From Alphaproteobacteria bacterium (GTDB taxonomy: Bacteria; Pseudomonadota; Alphaproteobacteria; Sphingomonadales; Sphingomonadaceae), in the NCBI GenBank assembly GCA_018823325.1, contig JAHJIJ010000019.1:1-64000 (forward strand): a DNA stretch of 64,000 bases. Direction: 5' to 3'. Below are positions 1-9,028 of this stretch, piece after piece. The notes under the pieces were generated by a model, which was given only the letters and a program-made list of their open reading frames with translations, was not told the origin of the DNA and made no database searches. Position 1 is the stretch's first letter. The number at the start of each line of letters is the position of its first letter. Both the position numbers and the translations under genes were made by a program.

Positions 1-517
1 ATGCAGCGGCGCTTTCGATAAGGCGGTAACAGGCCCGCTCGCCGCTTTTGTCGAGCGCGATGGCATGACCCTTCTTGCGAAGGCCAGTGAGTGCGGCACG
101 CGTGCTGTGCGGAAGCCAGCCGGTCGCGCTGACCAGCTCATCAAGGGATGCGCCTTCCTCGCGGCGCAGGAGGCCGAGCACCTGCTCGGATCTTGACGGG
201 GTGGCGGGGGGCACCCCAGCGATCTCACCAGCAGACGCAGTAGTGGGCGCGCCCTGTTCGTTCACGACACCGATACAAGCGCGTCCGGCCTCGGTGATGA
301 CAAGCGCGAACCGGTCATCGCCCTCCTCACGCCAGACCTTGGCAGGATCGTTGGTGGCTGCTTCCGCCACCAGCGCGCGCTTGATCAGCGGTGGAATGGT
401 CTTGCGGATCCGCGCGGCCTGATCCGCGAGATGTTCGGGTGGCGGCAACAAGCTGCCATCATCGCGCTGGGCAGCGGCAAAGAGAAGGACGAGTTGCAGA
501 TCGTTAAGTTTGGTCAT
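1..517 (-). CDS. DUF3489 domain protein, 3' end cut off by window edge
   Basis: A reverse frame opens with ATG at 517 behind a good AAGGAGA ribosome site and stays open to the left edge (172 codons visible, no stop). The protein starts MTKLNDLQLVLL and has a central low-complexity Ala/Pro linker, then a C-terminal winged-helix-like stretch containing RSEQVLGLLRREEGASLDEL, followed by TGWLPHSTRAALTGLRKKG. This arrangement matches what I know of the DUF3489 family, small proteins common in sphingomonads whose C-terminal half resembles a DNA-binding helix-turn-helix domain; their function is not established. It is likely nearly complete, since family members are about 170-230 residues. A transcriptional or mobile-element role is only a guess. 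Confidence 0.75.
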   Translation of the reverse strand, partial: MTKLNDLQLVLLFAAAQRDDGSLLPPPEHLADQAARIRKTIPPLIKRALVAEAATNDPAKVWREEGDDRFALVITEAGRACIGVVNEQGAPTTASAGEIAGVPPATPSRSEQVLGLLRREEGASLDELVSATGWLPHSTRAALTGLRKKGHAIALDKSGERACYRLIESAAA

Positions 518-717
518 GGGTGGTCTCCTTGCAAGGAGCAGCACCACGCTGCTCCCACCACCCAAGGCCCTGTCGATCGAGCCGGCAGGGCATGCTCGCG
601 TCACCGGGCCGCGGTTGATCAGCACCAATGCTCGACCCGCGCAGCAAGTCCAGTCGAATGTGCAAGACCGCAAAGCTGCATATCGACTTGCGCCGCCTGT
701 GGCGGCTTGGTGCACCC

Positions 718-915
718 ATGGACCGCGACACCGCCGACTTGATCGCTCAGCTCTGCGCCAGAGCTGGAATGGCGATGGAGGATACAAGCCCGATCGCGCT
801 GTCGATCGGTTCAACGTCGGTTGAGCAATGGCCTGCGACGATCGATCAGCTGACCCAGGACGCGGAGCGTATCCTCAGCCTTCTCCACGCAGCGCGCATG
901 ATGATGCGAGCTTAG
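718..915 (+). CDS. small hypothetical protein
   Basis: A 65-codon frame beginning MDRDTADLIAQLCARAG and ending with an Ala/Met-rich helix. It reads like the short helical hypothetical proteins found next to DUF3489 genes in sphingomonads, and it is divergent from that gene here. The frame is open further upstream (TTG or other starts near 628, ATG at 658), but the residues before 718 are Arg-rich and look non-coding, so 718 is preferred although its ribosome site is weak. No domain or function is recognised. Confidence 0.45.
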   Translation: MDRDTADLIAQLCARAGMAMEDTSPIALSIGSTSVEQWPATIDQLTQDAERILSLLHAARMMMRA

Positions 916-990
916 GACCCGGAGCAACCTCGCAGCCTGGGGAAGTTGGAACGGGGCTGTCGTCGCTGGAATCCTTCCGGACTGGCTGAG

Positions 991-1010
991 GAACGTCCGC
1001 TTCGTTGGAC
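991..1010 (+). repeat. intergenic GAAYGTCSGCT-type short repeat, copy 1
   Basis: The 20 bases GAACGTCCGCTTCGTTGGAC lie in the 292-base gap between the small hypothetical gene and the MarR gene. They match, imperfectly, similar strings at 14491, 24030, 27848, 29874, 35126 and 35844, all in non-coding gaps. The rest of the gap (916-1207) shows no gene that I can support. Confidence 0.45.
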
Positions 1011-1207
1011 GTACCGGTAAGTCTCCTTACGAGCCCGACCGTGCCCAAGCTGCCCTTCGTTCATTGATCCACTATGCGGCTCATGAATCACCGAGGGAAG
1101 GTTCTCGTAGGTCTCCTGTTAGATTAGGATCGATCCAAGCGTCGCTGTCTCCGTTTCGGTTGCTATGAAATCGGCCGAAATTTTTCAAAATCCGAAACAA
1201 GGCATAT

Positions 1208-1675
1208 TCAGCTTGCAATCATGATGTTGTTCCTGACTTTTGTCAGTAACGCAATAAGCGTCTCCCGTTCCTCGTCGGTCAAGTTTTTCGCGAGTTGATC
1301 TTCCTGTCGTTTACTACGCGTCTCGACGACAGACATTTCTTCCTCACCCCTTTTAGTGAGCGAAAGAAGCACGCGCCTGCGGTCTGAGGCGGATCGGACG
1401 CGGTCAGCGAAGCCTTCGTCCTCCAGTCTGTCCAGGATCGAGCTCGTCGCTTGGGGATCGAGATAAAGAACTTCCGCCAAACGCTTGGGGGAAATGCCCG
1501 GATTATACCCAATGACCACAAGGGCGCTGTTGAAGCCGGAAGGTCGGCGGCTGGCTCGCGTCTTTGAGGCTGTTCTCAGTAGCCGCCAGACAGCCCGGCC
1601 GCACAAATGCAGCTGGAACCCGATGTGCCCGCTCAGGAAGCCAAACTGAACCGAATTCCGCGACTTTGAACTCAT
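1208..1675 (-). CDS. MarR family transcriptional regulator
   Basis: A 155-residue winged-helix regulator. The DNA-binding region is clear: PGISPKRLAEVLYLDPQATS (recognition helix), then SILDRLEDEGFADRV and the wing with SASDRRR, the Asp-Arg-Arg turn typical of MarR proteins. The C-terminal helix (LTDEERETLIALLTKVRNN) is the usual dimerisation helix. The start ATG at 1675 follows GGGAGGTGGCTG, a strong ribosome site. It is divergent from the cytochrome c gene at 1791 with a short palindrome in the shared gap, so it probably controls the 1.8-13.2 kb block and itself. The ligand is unknown; MarR proteins in such settings often sense an aromatic acid or its CoA ester. Confidence 0.88.
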   Translation of the reverse strand: MSSKSRNSVQFGFLSGHIGFQLHLCGRAVWRLLRTASKTRASRRPSGFNSALVVIGYNPGISPKRLAEVLYLDPQATSSILDRLEDEGFADRVRSASDRRRVLLSLTKRGEEEMSVVETRSKRQEDQLAKNLTDEERETLIALLTKVRNNIMIAS

Positions 1676-1737
1676 CAGCCACCTCCCTTGAGCGTGAGGC
1701 TGACGATCCTATCGACCGTGGCTCCGCCTGGCTACTT

Positions 1738-1750
1738 GCAAATAGTTTGC
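1738..1750. promoter_or_regulatory. candidate MarR operator between divergent genes
   Basis: The perfect inverted repeat GCAAA-TAG-TTTGC lies between the divergent MarR gene (start 1675) and the cytochrome c gene (start 1791), immediately before the AT-rich TATATAGATA stretch that could be a -10 region. Size, symmetry and position suit a MarR operator, but binding is inferred only. Confidence 0.4.
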
Positions 1751-1790
1751 GTTCTATATAGATATGAAATGGATTAATGGGGAGAGGGCA

Positions 1791-3362
1791 GTGTTTCGAA
1801 GGTTGCCAGGCGCCGTGTTGCTGGGGTCTGCGCTGGTCTTCGGCGCCGGCGTTGCTTTTCAAGTTTCTGCGCAGAGCGAGCCGGAAATTGCGGCCAGAGC
1901 AGGCGAACGCGAATGGTGGTCGCCGGGGATCGACATGACGGTGCCCGAGATGCTTACCTATTCCAATTCTTGGGGTGAGCTCAGTATCTATACCGAAGGC
2001 GCGCCCATCGCGACGAAGGGGCACGCTTTCTTCGAGCCGATCGGCGCCAACGGCCGCGCATGCGTAAGCTGTCACCAGCCCGCCGACGGCATGGGCCTCT
2101 CGGTCGCATCGATCCAGCAACGATGGAAGGAAACCAAGGGCAAAGATCCGATCTTCGCCATGGTTGATGGCGCCAACTGCCCGACGCTGCCACCAGGCGA
2201 CGCCGCTTCGCATTCCCTGTTGCTCAATCGCGGGCTGTTCCGGATCAGTCTGCCCTGGCCTCCTCGCGATCCCAACGGCAAAGCCATCGACCCTGAGTTC
2301 ACCATCGAGGTCGTGCGGGACCCGACCGGCTGCAACACCGACGCCAGATATGGGCTCACCAGCGATCAGCCCAGAATATCCGTGTATCGCAGGCCGCGCC
2401 CAGTTGCGAATGTCAAGTACACGACGCATCAGAATTTCGGCGTCAGCCCGTTCATCGGGAAGAACGGGCTCCCGACGGCGCGCGATCCGGAGACGGGGCG
2501 CCCCACCAGTATGAATCTCATGAGCGATGCGCGCTTCCCGACTCTCAAGGTTCAAATGCGCGACGCGGCCGCCACGCATCTCGAGTTCAAGGGCCGGCTC
2601 ACAGCTCGACAGATGAGCCAGATCGAGGATTTCGAGCGCCGCGTGTACGCCGCTCAGGTTAGCCTGGTGCAGGCTGGCAGTCTTGTCGAGCCCGATGGGC
2701 CTCCGGCGTTCGGTCCGCGCAACCTGGCGCGTGGCGAAGCAGGCGTGCTGGGTAACAATACGACGCGCTTCGTCTTTCCCATGGGCGACGCCTGGAAAGT
2801 CGCCAAACCGAGCGAAACCCCGGAGCAGCGCGCCAAGCGTGAGGCCATTCTCCGCGGCCAGGACATCTTCATGTTCCGGACATTCTGGATCAGGGATTCC
2901 ATGCATCTCAACACCGTGGGCCTCGGTAATCCCACCAAGCGGACCTGCGCGACCTGCCATGGGATGCACATGACCGGCATGGATGCCGCCAACGGCTGGA
3001 TGGATCTGGGCACGACTAACCTGCCATGGGCAAAGGAAGTGCCGGTCAATCCATGGACCGACAAGAAGGCGGAGATGCCGCTGTTCAAGGTCACGTGCAA
3101 GGCCGGGGTGCCGGCGCACCCCTATCTCGGCCGGATCATCTATACGCAGGATCCAGGGCGTGCGCTGATCTCGGGCAAATGCAATGACGTGGGGACGATC
3201 GTGATGCAGCAGTTCAGGGCGCTGGCGTCCCGAGCGCCCTATTTTTCGAATGGTTCAGCCGCCAGCATTCGCGAGCTGATCGACTTCTACGATCGTCGCT
3301 ATAATATCCAGTTCACGGAGCAGGAAAGACTCGATCTCGAGATCTTCCTGGCGAGTCTGTGA
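1791..3362 (+). CDS. secreted di-heme cytochrome c (cytochrome c peroxidase-like)
   Basis: An exported protein of about 523 residues with two CxxCH heme-binding motifs, CVSCH at residues 91-95 and CATCH at 386-390, and a hydrophobic signal peptide ending near VSAQ. The spacing of one heme site in each half resembles di-heme cytochrome c peroxidase/MauG-like or thiosulfate/alcohol-oxidation cytochromes. I infer a periplasmic electron carrier or peroxidase. The start is set at GTG 1791 because it follows GGGGAGAGGG and leaves a standard signal peptide; ATG 1764 in the same frame has no ribosome site and sits in the presumed promoter. It heads a forward block with a translationally coupled OmpA-like gene, a TBDR, a molybdenum hydroxylase and a PQQ enzyme, so it may accept electrons from those. 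Confidence 0.8.
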   Translation: MFRRLPGAVLLGSALVFGAGVAFQVSAQSEPEIAARAGEREWWSPGIDMTVPEMLTYSNSWGELSIYTEGAPIATKGHAFFEPIGANGRACVSCHQPADGMGLSVASIQQRWKETKGKDPIFAMVDGANCPTLPPGDAASHSLLLNRGLFRISLPWPPRDPNGKAIDPEFTIEVVRDPTGCNTDARYGLTSDQPRISVYRRPRPVANVKYTTHQNFGVSPFIGKNGLPTARDPETGRPTSMNLMSDARFPTLKVQMRDAAATHLEFKGRLTARQMSQIEDFERRVYAAQVSLVQAGSLVEPDGPPAFGPRNLARGEAGVLGNNTTRFVFPMGDAWKVAKPSETPEQRAKREAILRGQDIFMFRTFWIRDSMHLNTVGLGNPTKRTCATCHGMHMTGMDAANGWMDLGTTNLPWAKEVPVNPWTDKKAEMPLFKVTCKAGVPAHPYLGRIIYTQDPGRALISGKCNDVGTIVMQQFRALASRAPYFSNGSAASIRELIDFYDRRYNIQFTEQERLDLEIFLASL

Positions 3363-4132
3363 TGGAGCGCGCTGTCGTTCTGCGCGGGCTCCTTCTTGCC
3401 TCTCTCGCGCTTCATTCCGCGGCCAGTGCCGCGGAGGATCATCTGGCCTTCGTGTCCTGCCCGATCGTGCGCGACACGAAGACGGTGCCGTGCTGGCTGG
3501 CCGAGCATGAAGGGGAAACCTACTATCTTGGCATCCAGACGGATGTGAGTGCGCCCTTTTCTCCGCCGTCGCTTGGGCACAAGGTCCTTGTCGAGGGCGA
3601 GAAAACGGATGAACCCCGGATCTGTGGCGGCATTCCGTTGCGCAACGTCATTGTGTCGGTGATGCCCGAGCGTGCGGACTATTGTCAAACGCTGCTGATG
3701 GCTGAGGACCGGTATACTTTGCCCTTTGAATCGCCGCGCCCTCCCGGCCCAAGCCGGGGACGGCTGGCGTTCTCCTTCCCCGAGCCCGAGAAGGTGATGC
3801 CGCCATACAAGAGTCGCTCCTTCCAACTCCGCTATGATTTCGACGGTACCGTCGGGTTCCGCCACCCGCGGTCCCTGGTCGCGGTGATGGAGTATGCCAG
3901 TCAGATCAATGCGCGCTCCATCGTGATCAAGGGTTATCGCGGGCGCACGATCCTGAGCAACGGTGAAGCGCTGACCGAGCGTGAAGGGCTTGCCGAATTG
4001 CGCGCGAAGGAAGCAGCAAACCTGCTTCAGGGGGCAGGTCTGACATCTCCGGAATATGTCGTCACATGGGATGACGAGCCGCAGACTGGCGATGCCAGTC
4101 AGAGAAGGATCGAGATTTCTGTCGATCCATAA
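3362..4132 (+). CDS. secreted OmpA-like C-terminal domain protein
   Basis: A protein of about 256 residues with an N-terminal signal peptide (LRGLLLASLALHSAASA). Its C-terminal 90 residues resemble an OmpA/MotB peptidoglycan-associated fold: a beta strand IVIKGYRG, a helix with LTEREGLAELRAKEAANLL, GAG, and a final strand ending RRIEISV. The N-terminal part has no recognised domain and carries several Cys residues. ATG overlaps the cytochrome stop as TGATG, so the two genes are translationally coupled and probably co-function, perhaps anchoring or assembling the cytochrome at the cell envelope. The family assignment is moderate because the diagnostic OmpA motif is degenerate. Confidence 0.65.
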   Translation: MERAVVLRGLLLASLALHSAASAAEDHLAFVSCPIVRDTKTVPCWLAEHEGETYYLGIQTDVSAPFSPPSLGHKVLVEGEKTDEPRICGGIPLRNVIVSVMPERADYCQTLLMAEDRYTLPFESPRPPGPSRGRLAFSFPEPEKVMPPYKSRSFQLRYDFDGTVGFRHPRSLVAVMEYASQINARSIVIKGYRGRTILSNGEALTEREGLAELRAKEAANLLQGAGLTSPEYVVTWDDEPQTGDASQRRIEISVDP

Positions 4133-4231
4133 CCGTCAGATGAAAGCGGCGCTGGCGATGATCAAACATGGATCGTCATCCAGACGGTCGTATTAAATCA
4201 CTGATAATATTTAATTTAGAGGGAGGTTGTA

Positions 4232-6931
4232 ATGACTACCAACATGGGGAATTTCCGCAGGAGCATGGCGATCAGGACGAGCCTGATTGCGATCCTCGCT
4301 TCTCAATCCACACTGGCGCTCGCGCAGTCCGGGCAGAGCGGTGCAGCTGCCGACGATGCCGCCACCGAGATCGTAATTACCGGAACGAGCATCCGCGGCG
4401 TTGCGCCCGTCGGCGCCCCGGTTGTGACGCTGGACCAGGAGGCTATCCAGGCTCAGCCGGCCACCACGACGGCCGAGCTGCTTCGCCAAGTGCCCTCCGT
4501 TGTCGGCCTTGGCGCGAACGACCAGTATTTTGGTGGTGCCAATGGCTCTGCCGCGAACATCACGAGTGGCAACGGCATCAACCTTCGCGGTCTCGGCACG
4601 ACTGCAACGCTGACACTCCTGAACGGCCGTCGTCTTGCACCGGCCGGCACGCAGGCGCAGTTCTTCGACCCCTCTGTCTTTCCGACGTCCGCGATCGGCA
4701 GAATGGAAGTCATGGCCGATGGCGGTTCGGCTGTTTACGGCTCCGATGCTGTTGGCGGTGTGGTCAACATCGTGACTCGGCGCCCCTTCAGCGGGCTTGA
4801 AGTCTATGCGAAGAGCGGCATCAGCGCACGCGGCGATGCGCCCAATCTCGTGCTCGGGGGCGTTGGCGGCGTGCAATGGGGCGGCGGCAGCGCAGTGATT
4901 TCGTACGAGTATAATCGTCGCGAGGCGCTGAAGGCATCGTCCCGCACGCTCTACACAGACGATCTGCGCCCATATGGCGGTTCGGATCAGCGCCTGTTCG
5001 CTGGAAGTCCGGGCAATATCCAGGTCGGCGGTACGCGCTATGCTATCCCAGCCGGGCAGGACGGCACGAACCTGCTACCTTCCGATCTCATCGCCGGCGC
5101 GCCCAATCGGCAAAGCGCCTTTCTCGGTGCAGACGCCATTCCTGGGCAAGAGCGACACTCGGTGCTCGCCACTATTCGTCAGGATATCACGCCTGACATC
5201 GAGATCTGGGCCGAAGGGTTCTATACGGACCGTAAGTCTGACCGGAAGATCGGGCCGATCACGAGCAACCTGACTGTCCCGTCCAGCAATCCGTTCTTTG
5301 TCCACCCGACCAATCCTGCAGCTTCCAGCGTGCTGATGAACTACAGTTTCTCGGGCGATTTCGGTTCGCAACAGCATACTGGCGCCCAGCTCGCCTGGCA
5401 GGGCGCGGCGGGCTTCGAAGCCAATCTGGGTTCGGGCGTCTCGCTGAGCGGCTATGGCTCATACAGCGGCAATGATGACGAGCGCCACCAGCCTGTGCTC
5501 AACATCCCCCAGATGCAGCTTGCGCTGGCGGACACATCACCGGCCACGGCGTTCAATCCGTTCGGTTCGGGCGGACAGAACAACCCTGCGACGCTGGCGA
5601 ACATCCTCGGCTTCCGTGATATCGGCGTCGAATATCGCATGGCCGATTTCGGCCTGAAGCTCGATGGCCCGCTGTTCGACATCGGCGGCGGCGCAGTGCG
5701 CTTCGCCGTGGGTGGCGAATATCAGGATCATCATCTCAACAGCTACTTCCGCGATAATGCCAACACGCCCAATGTCTCGACGATCAGCTATCGCCCGAGC
5801 TACACGAAGCGCACGGTGAAGTCGGTCTATGGCGAGCTATACGTGCCGCTGGTAAGCAGCCTGAACGGCTCGCCGGGGCTGGAGGAACTCTCCCTTGCCG
5901 GCGCGGTGCGTTACGATGATTACAGCGACTTCGGCTCCACGGTGAACCCCAAGCTGTCGTTCAGCTACCGGCCGCTCACGGGTCTTTCGTTCCGCGGCAC
6001 TTATGGTCGCTCGTTCCGTGCGCCGACCCTGTCCGACATCGATCCTTCGGTGCTGACGATCGCGTTCCAGGACTTCACGGATCCAAGCTCGCCGTCCGGG
6101 CAGACCCGGACGCTGTGGGTACGCGGCTCCAACCTGGACCTTGGCCCCGAGCGTGCGACCACATGGTCGCTGGGCGCCGACTTCGCACCGGTCTCCGTGC
6201 CGGGCCTGCGCCTCGGCCTCACCTACTTCAATGTGAACTACAAGGACCGTATCGAGGGTCCAGGGTCTGACGTGCTGGCTCTGACGCCCGCCCGCGAGCC
6301 GCTGCTGGGCGATCTCGTCGTCCGCAACCCGAGCGCGGATCTTGTCAATTTCTGGCAGAACTCGCCTTACTTCTACACCGGCGTGAAGGAAGATCCGGCA
6401 ACCATCGGCGCCTATGTCGATGGCCGGAAGGTCAACGTTGGTCTGCTGGAAACGGACGGGCTGGAAGGCACGCTGGACTACGCCATCGAGACCGGCGCCG
6501 GCACAGTCAACCTGGGCGTGGCTGCGACCTATCTGCTCAACTACAAGCGCAAGATTGCTCCCAATTCGGTGCTTGAGCAGGATCTCGACACGATCAACAA
6601 CCCGTCCTCGCTCAAGGGTCGTGGCACGCTGGGTTATCAGAACGGTGGGTTCGCGGGTAATGTCTACTTCAATTACACCAAGGGCTATCTGAACGATTCC
6701 ATCGCGGCGCGTCCGGAAGTGCCGGCCTATTTCACGACCGACATGAGTCTGCGCTACACGATCGACGATCCGGCAGCGTTCGGCCTGAACGGCGTGACGT
6801 TCAGCCTAGATGTGCAGAACCTGTTCGATCGCGATCCGCCGATCGTCCTGGCCGGCAATCTGCCCTATGATGCGCAGGTTGCCAGCATCATGGGCCGCTA
6901 CATTACGGCCGGCGTGCGGTTCCGCTGGTAA
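4232..6931 (+). CDS. TonB-dependent outer-membrane receptor
   Basis: An 899-residue receptor with a signal peptide (cut near LALAQ), TonB box region EIVITGTSI, plug domain with GINLRGLGTTATLTLLNGRR and GSAVYGSDAVGGVVNIVT, and a long beta-barrel ending in YITAGVRFRW with the terminal aromatic residue required for outer-membrane assembly. GGGAGG precedes ATG 4232. It imports a substrate larger or more scarce than porins allow. Its neighbours (hydrolase, molybdenum hydroxylase, PQQ dehydrogenase) suggest an organic carbon source rather than iron. It resembles the paralogues at 19603 and 30031 more than those at 40926 and 54226. Confidence 0.93.
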   Translation: MTTNMGNFRRSMAIRTSLIAILASQSTLALAQSGQSGAAADDAATEIVITGTSIRGVAPVGAPVVTLDQEAIQAQPATTTAELLRQVPSVVGLGANDQYFGGANGSAANITSGNGINLRGLGTTATLTLLNGRRLAPAGTQAQFFDPSVFPTSAIGRMEVMADGGSAVYGSDAVGGVVNIVTRRPFSGLEVYAKSGISARGDAPNLVLGGVGGVQWGGGSAVISYEYNRREALKASSRTLYTDDLRPYGGSDQRLFAGSPGNIQVGGTRYAIPAGQDGTNLLPSDLIAGAPNRQSAFLGADAIPGQERHSVLATIRQDITPDIEIWAEGFYTDRKSDRKIGPITSNLTVPSSNPFFVHPTNPAASSVLMNYSFSGDFGSQQHTGAQLAWQGAAGFEANLGSGVSLSGYGSYSGNDDERHQPVLNIPQMQLALADTSPATAFNPFGSGGQNNPATLANILGFRDIGVEYRMADFGLKLDGPLFDIGGGAVRFAVGGEYQDHHLNSYFRDNANTPNVSTISYRPSYTKRTVKSVYGELYVPLVSSLNGSPGLEELSLAGAVRYDDYSDFGSTVNPKLSFSYRPLTGLSFRGTYGRSFRAPTLSDIDPSVLTIAFQDFTDPSSPSGQTRTLWVRGSNLDLGPERATTWSLGADFAPVSVPGLRLGLTYFNVNYKDRIEGPGSDVLALTPAREPLLGDLVVRNPSADLVNFWQNSPYFYTGVKEDPATIGAYVDGRKVNVGLLETDGLEGTLDYAIETGAGTVNLGVAATYLLNYKRKIAPNSVLEQDLDTINNPSSLKGRGTLGYQNGGFAGNVYFNYTKGYLNDSIAARPEVPAYFTTDMSLRYTIDDPAAFGLNGVTFSLDVQNLFDRDPPIVLAGNLPYDAQVASIMGRYITAGVRFRW

Positions 6932-6945
6932 TCATCAAGGGTGAT

Positions 6946-6968
6946 GGCGGCCGCATGGTGCGGTCGCC
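6946..6968. terminator. hairpin after TBDR gene
   Basis: GGCGGCCGCA and TGCGGTCGCC form a 10-pair stem (one G-T pair) with a three-base loop, 14 bases after the receptor stop. There is no T-run, so it may be a weak terminator or an mRNA-stabilising stem that sets lower expression of the downstream hydrolase. Confidence 0.45.
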
Positions 6969-7034
6969 GTCGCGCCGCTAATGGTGATGACATGCCGTGC
7001 AAAGAACCGGCGTGGAAGATTGGGAGAGGTCTGA

Positions 7035-9020
7035 ATGTCCAGGTTCATGAGCGCGCTGCTGCTGGGTAGCGTCACGATTGCGGCGACGGCTTCCAGCGAG
7101 GCGGATGCCCGTGTCAGCCGGATCGACGTCAGCGAAGTGAAGCCCGCCTTCGGCGGCAAGCGCTTCGGCACCGTGGGCAGTTATGAATGGGTGCGCGCCG
7201 TGGCGCATTTCGAGGTCGACCCCAGCCTCCCGGCCAATGCCGGCGTCAAGAACCTCCAACGCGCGCCACGCAATGCTAGGGGCCAGGTCGAGATGGATGC
7301 GGACGTCTGGATGCTGCGGCCGACCGATCCTTCGGCCGGAAACGGACATCTCTTCTACGAGCCCGTTAATCGCGGGCGCCCGCTGTCGCTAGGCCAGTTC
7401 AATGGCGCGGCGCCGGCTCCGCTCGATCACCCGGAAGCCGCCGGCAATGGCTTCCTGATGGAGCAGGGCTACACGATCGTGTTCAGTGGCTGGCAGCCCG
7501 GCTACCCGGTGGCAGAGGCCCCAACCATGGCGGTTGGCTATGGCAGCCGCCTCCCCGACGCGGGAGGACTCAAGGCCCGGCTTCCGATCGCGCGTGGCGT
7601 CAACGACACGCCGGTCACGGGCCGCGTGATTGAAGGGGAGGGCTTTGCCGGACAGTCGGACGGCCGCAAGATCTATCTTACCTATCCTGCCGCCGATACA
7701 GCGGACGAAAGCGCCTATCTGCGCGCCGCGGGGTCCACAGAGCCGCTGCGTGATGGCAGCAGCTGGCGCTATCTGAACGAGCTTCAGGTCGAGGTGACGC
7801 GCCCGGCTGGCGCTCAGGGTCCGGTCGAGTTCGTGTATGAAGCCAAGGATCCGTTCGTCTATGGCCTTGCGCTCATCTCGATGCGGGATCTCATGTCCTT
7901 CTTTCGCCACGAGACCGCAGGCAACCCGCTGCGCGAGAACGGCCGCAAGCCTTTGACCGGCACCTTCGCATTCGGCGCCTCGCAGACCGGGCGCACGGTC
8001 AAGACGCTGGTCTATCTGTTCAATGACGACGAGCAGGGGCGGAAGGTCGTCGATGGCGCATTCATTCATATCTCGGGCGCCAGCCTCAATTCGCAGAACG
8101 AACCGTTCGGTCGGCCGGGCGACAAATACGGCGCCTTCCCGTTCACCTACGCCGCCATGTTCGATCCGATCAGCCGGCAATATGGCGGCGTGTTGATGCG
8201 CTGCTCGGCACTGGGCACCTGCCCCAAGATCATCCACACTGACTCCGATTCGGAGATGTCGTTCGGCACCAGCCTGCTCTACACGGACACCAAGGGACAG
8301 GATGTCCAGTTCCCAGACAACGTCCGCGTGTACCTGCTTGCAGGCACGCAGCATGGTCCCGCTCAGAAGGCGGAGCGGACGATGTGCAAAAATCTGAGCA
8401 ATCCGTTACCCTATGCGCAGCCCATGCGCAGCCTGCTCGTGGCTCTGGATCAGTGGGTCACGGCCGATCGCGCCCCACCAGCCAGCCGGCATCCGATGCG
8501 CGCCGACGGAACGCTGATCAGCCTTACCGAGATGCAGGCGACCTTTCCGAAGATCCCGCAGATGGTCGTGGACACCAGCTTTCAGACCTTCAACTTCGTC
8601 GATCCTGGCTCAGGCGATCCCGTCGAGGGCCTAGCCTACCCCGACTATCGCCTGAAGACCGATGCCGACGGCAATACGGTCGCTGGCATCCGCAATGCCG
8701 AGTTGATGGTGCCGCTCGGCACCTACACGGGCTGGAACCCTTCGGCGACAGGCACCGGACTGTGCCCAGCGACCGGATCCTACGTCCCGTTCGAGCCAAC
8801 GAAGGCGGCGCGAGAGGAGCTTGGTGATCCCCGTCTGTCGATTGCGGAGCGCTATCCCACCGTGGAGGCCTATGTCGCGGAAATGCGCAAAGCCACCCAG
8901 AGCCTCGTCGCGCAGCGCCTGATGCTGCCGGCAGATGCCGAGGCGGTTATCGACGGCTCGCCGCGGCGCTATGCGCAAGCGATAGACGCATCCGGGAGAG
9001 CGGCTGCCGCGACGCAGTGA
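7035..9020 (+). CDS. secreted alpha/beta hydrolase (Abhydrolase_10-type)
   Basis: A 661-residue exported protein with a signal peptide ending near SSEADA. Residues about 314-318 form the nucleophile elbow GASQTG with Ser316, and the C-terminal region carries PNGKAG-free, long loops typical of the large 'alpha/beta hydrolase domain' family (Pfam Abhydrolase_10) rather than of small esterases. A His in AGTQHG could complete the triad. I infer ester or lactone hydrolysis in the periplasm. ATG 7035 has GGGAGAGG upstream. The following gene overlaps at the stop codon region, so it belongs to one transcript with the molybdenum hydroxylase and the PQQ enzyme, and probably acts on the compound imported by the preceding receptor. 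Confidence 0.8.
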   Translation: MSRFMSALLLGSVTIAATASSEADARVSRIDVSEVKPAFGGKRFGTVGSYEWVRAVAHFEVDPSLPANAGVKNLQRAPRNARGQVEMDADVWMLRPTDPSAGNGHLFYEPVNRGRPLSLGQFNGAAPAPLDHPEAAGNGFLMEQGYTIVFSGWQPGYPVAEAPTMAVGYGSRLPDAGGLKARLPIARGVNDTPVTGRVIEGEGFAGQSDGRKIYLTYPAADTADESAYLRAAGSTEPLRDGSSWRYLNELQVEVTRPAGAQGPVEFVYEAKDPFVYGLALISMRDLMSFFRHETAGNPLRENGRKPLTGTFAFGASQTGRTVKTLVYLFNDDEQGRKVVDGAFIHISGASLNSQNEPFGRPGDKYGAFPFTYAAMFDPISRQYGGVLMRCSALGTCPKIIHTDSDSEMSFGTSLLYTDTKGQDVQFPDNVRVYLLAGTQHGPAQKAERTMCKNLSNPLPYAQPMRSLLVALDQWVTADRAPPASRHPMRADGTLISLTEMQATFPKIPQMVVDTSFQTFNFVDPGSGDPVEGLAYPDYRLKTDADGNTVAGIRNAELMVPLGTYTGWNPSATGTGLCPATGSYVPFEPTKAAREELGDPRLSIAERYPTVEAYVAEMRKATQSLVAQRLMLPADAEAVIDGSPRRYAQAIDASGRAAAATQ

Positions 9021-9028
9021 GAAACGAC

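Noticed and set aside
1503-3119. Reverse-strand open frame of about 538 codons
   Set aside because: Antisense of the di-heme cytochrome c gene and overlapping the MarR gene in another frame; the CxxCH motifs fix the forward reading.
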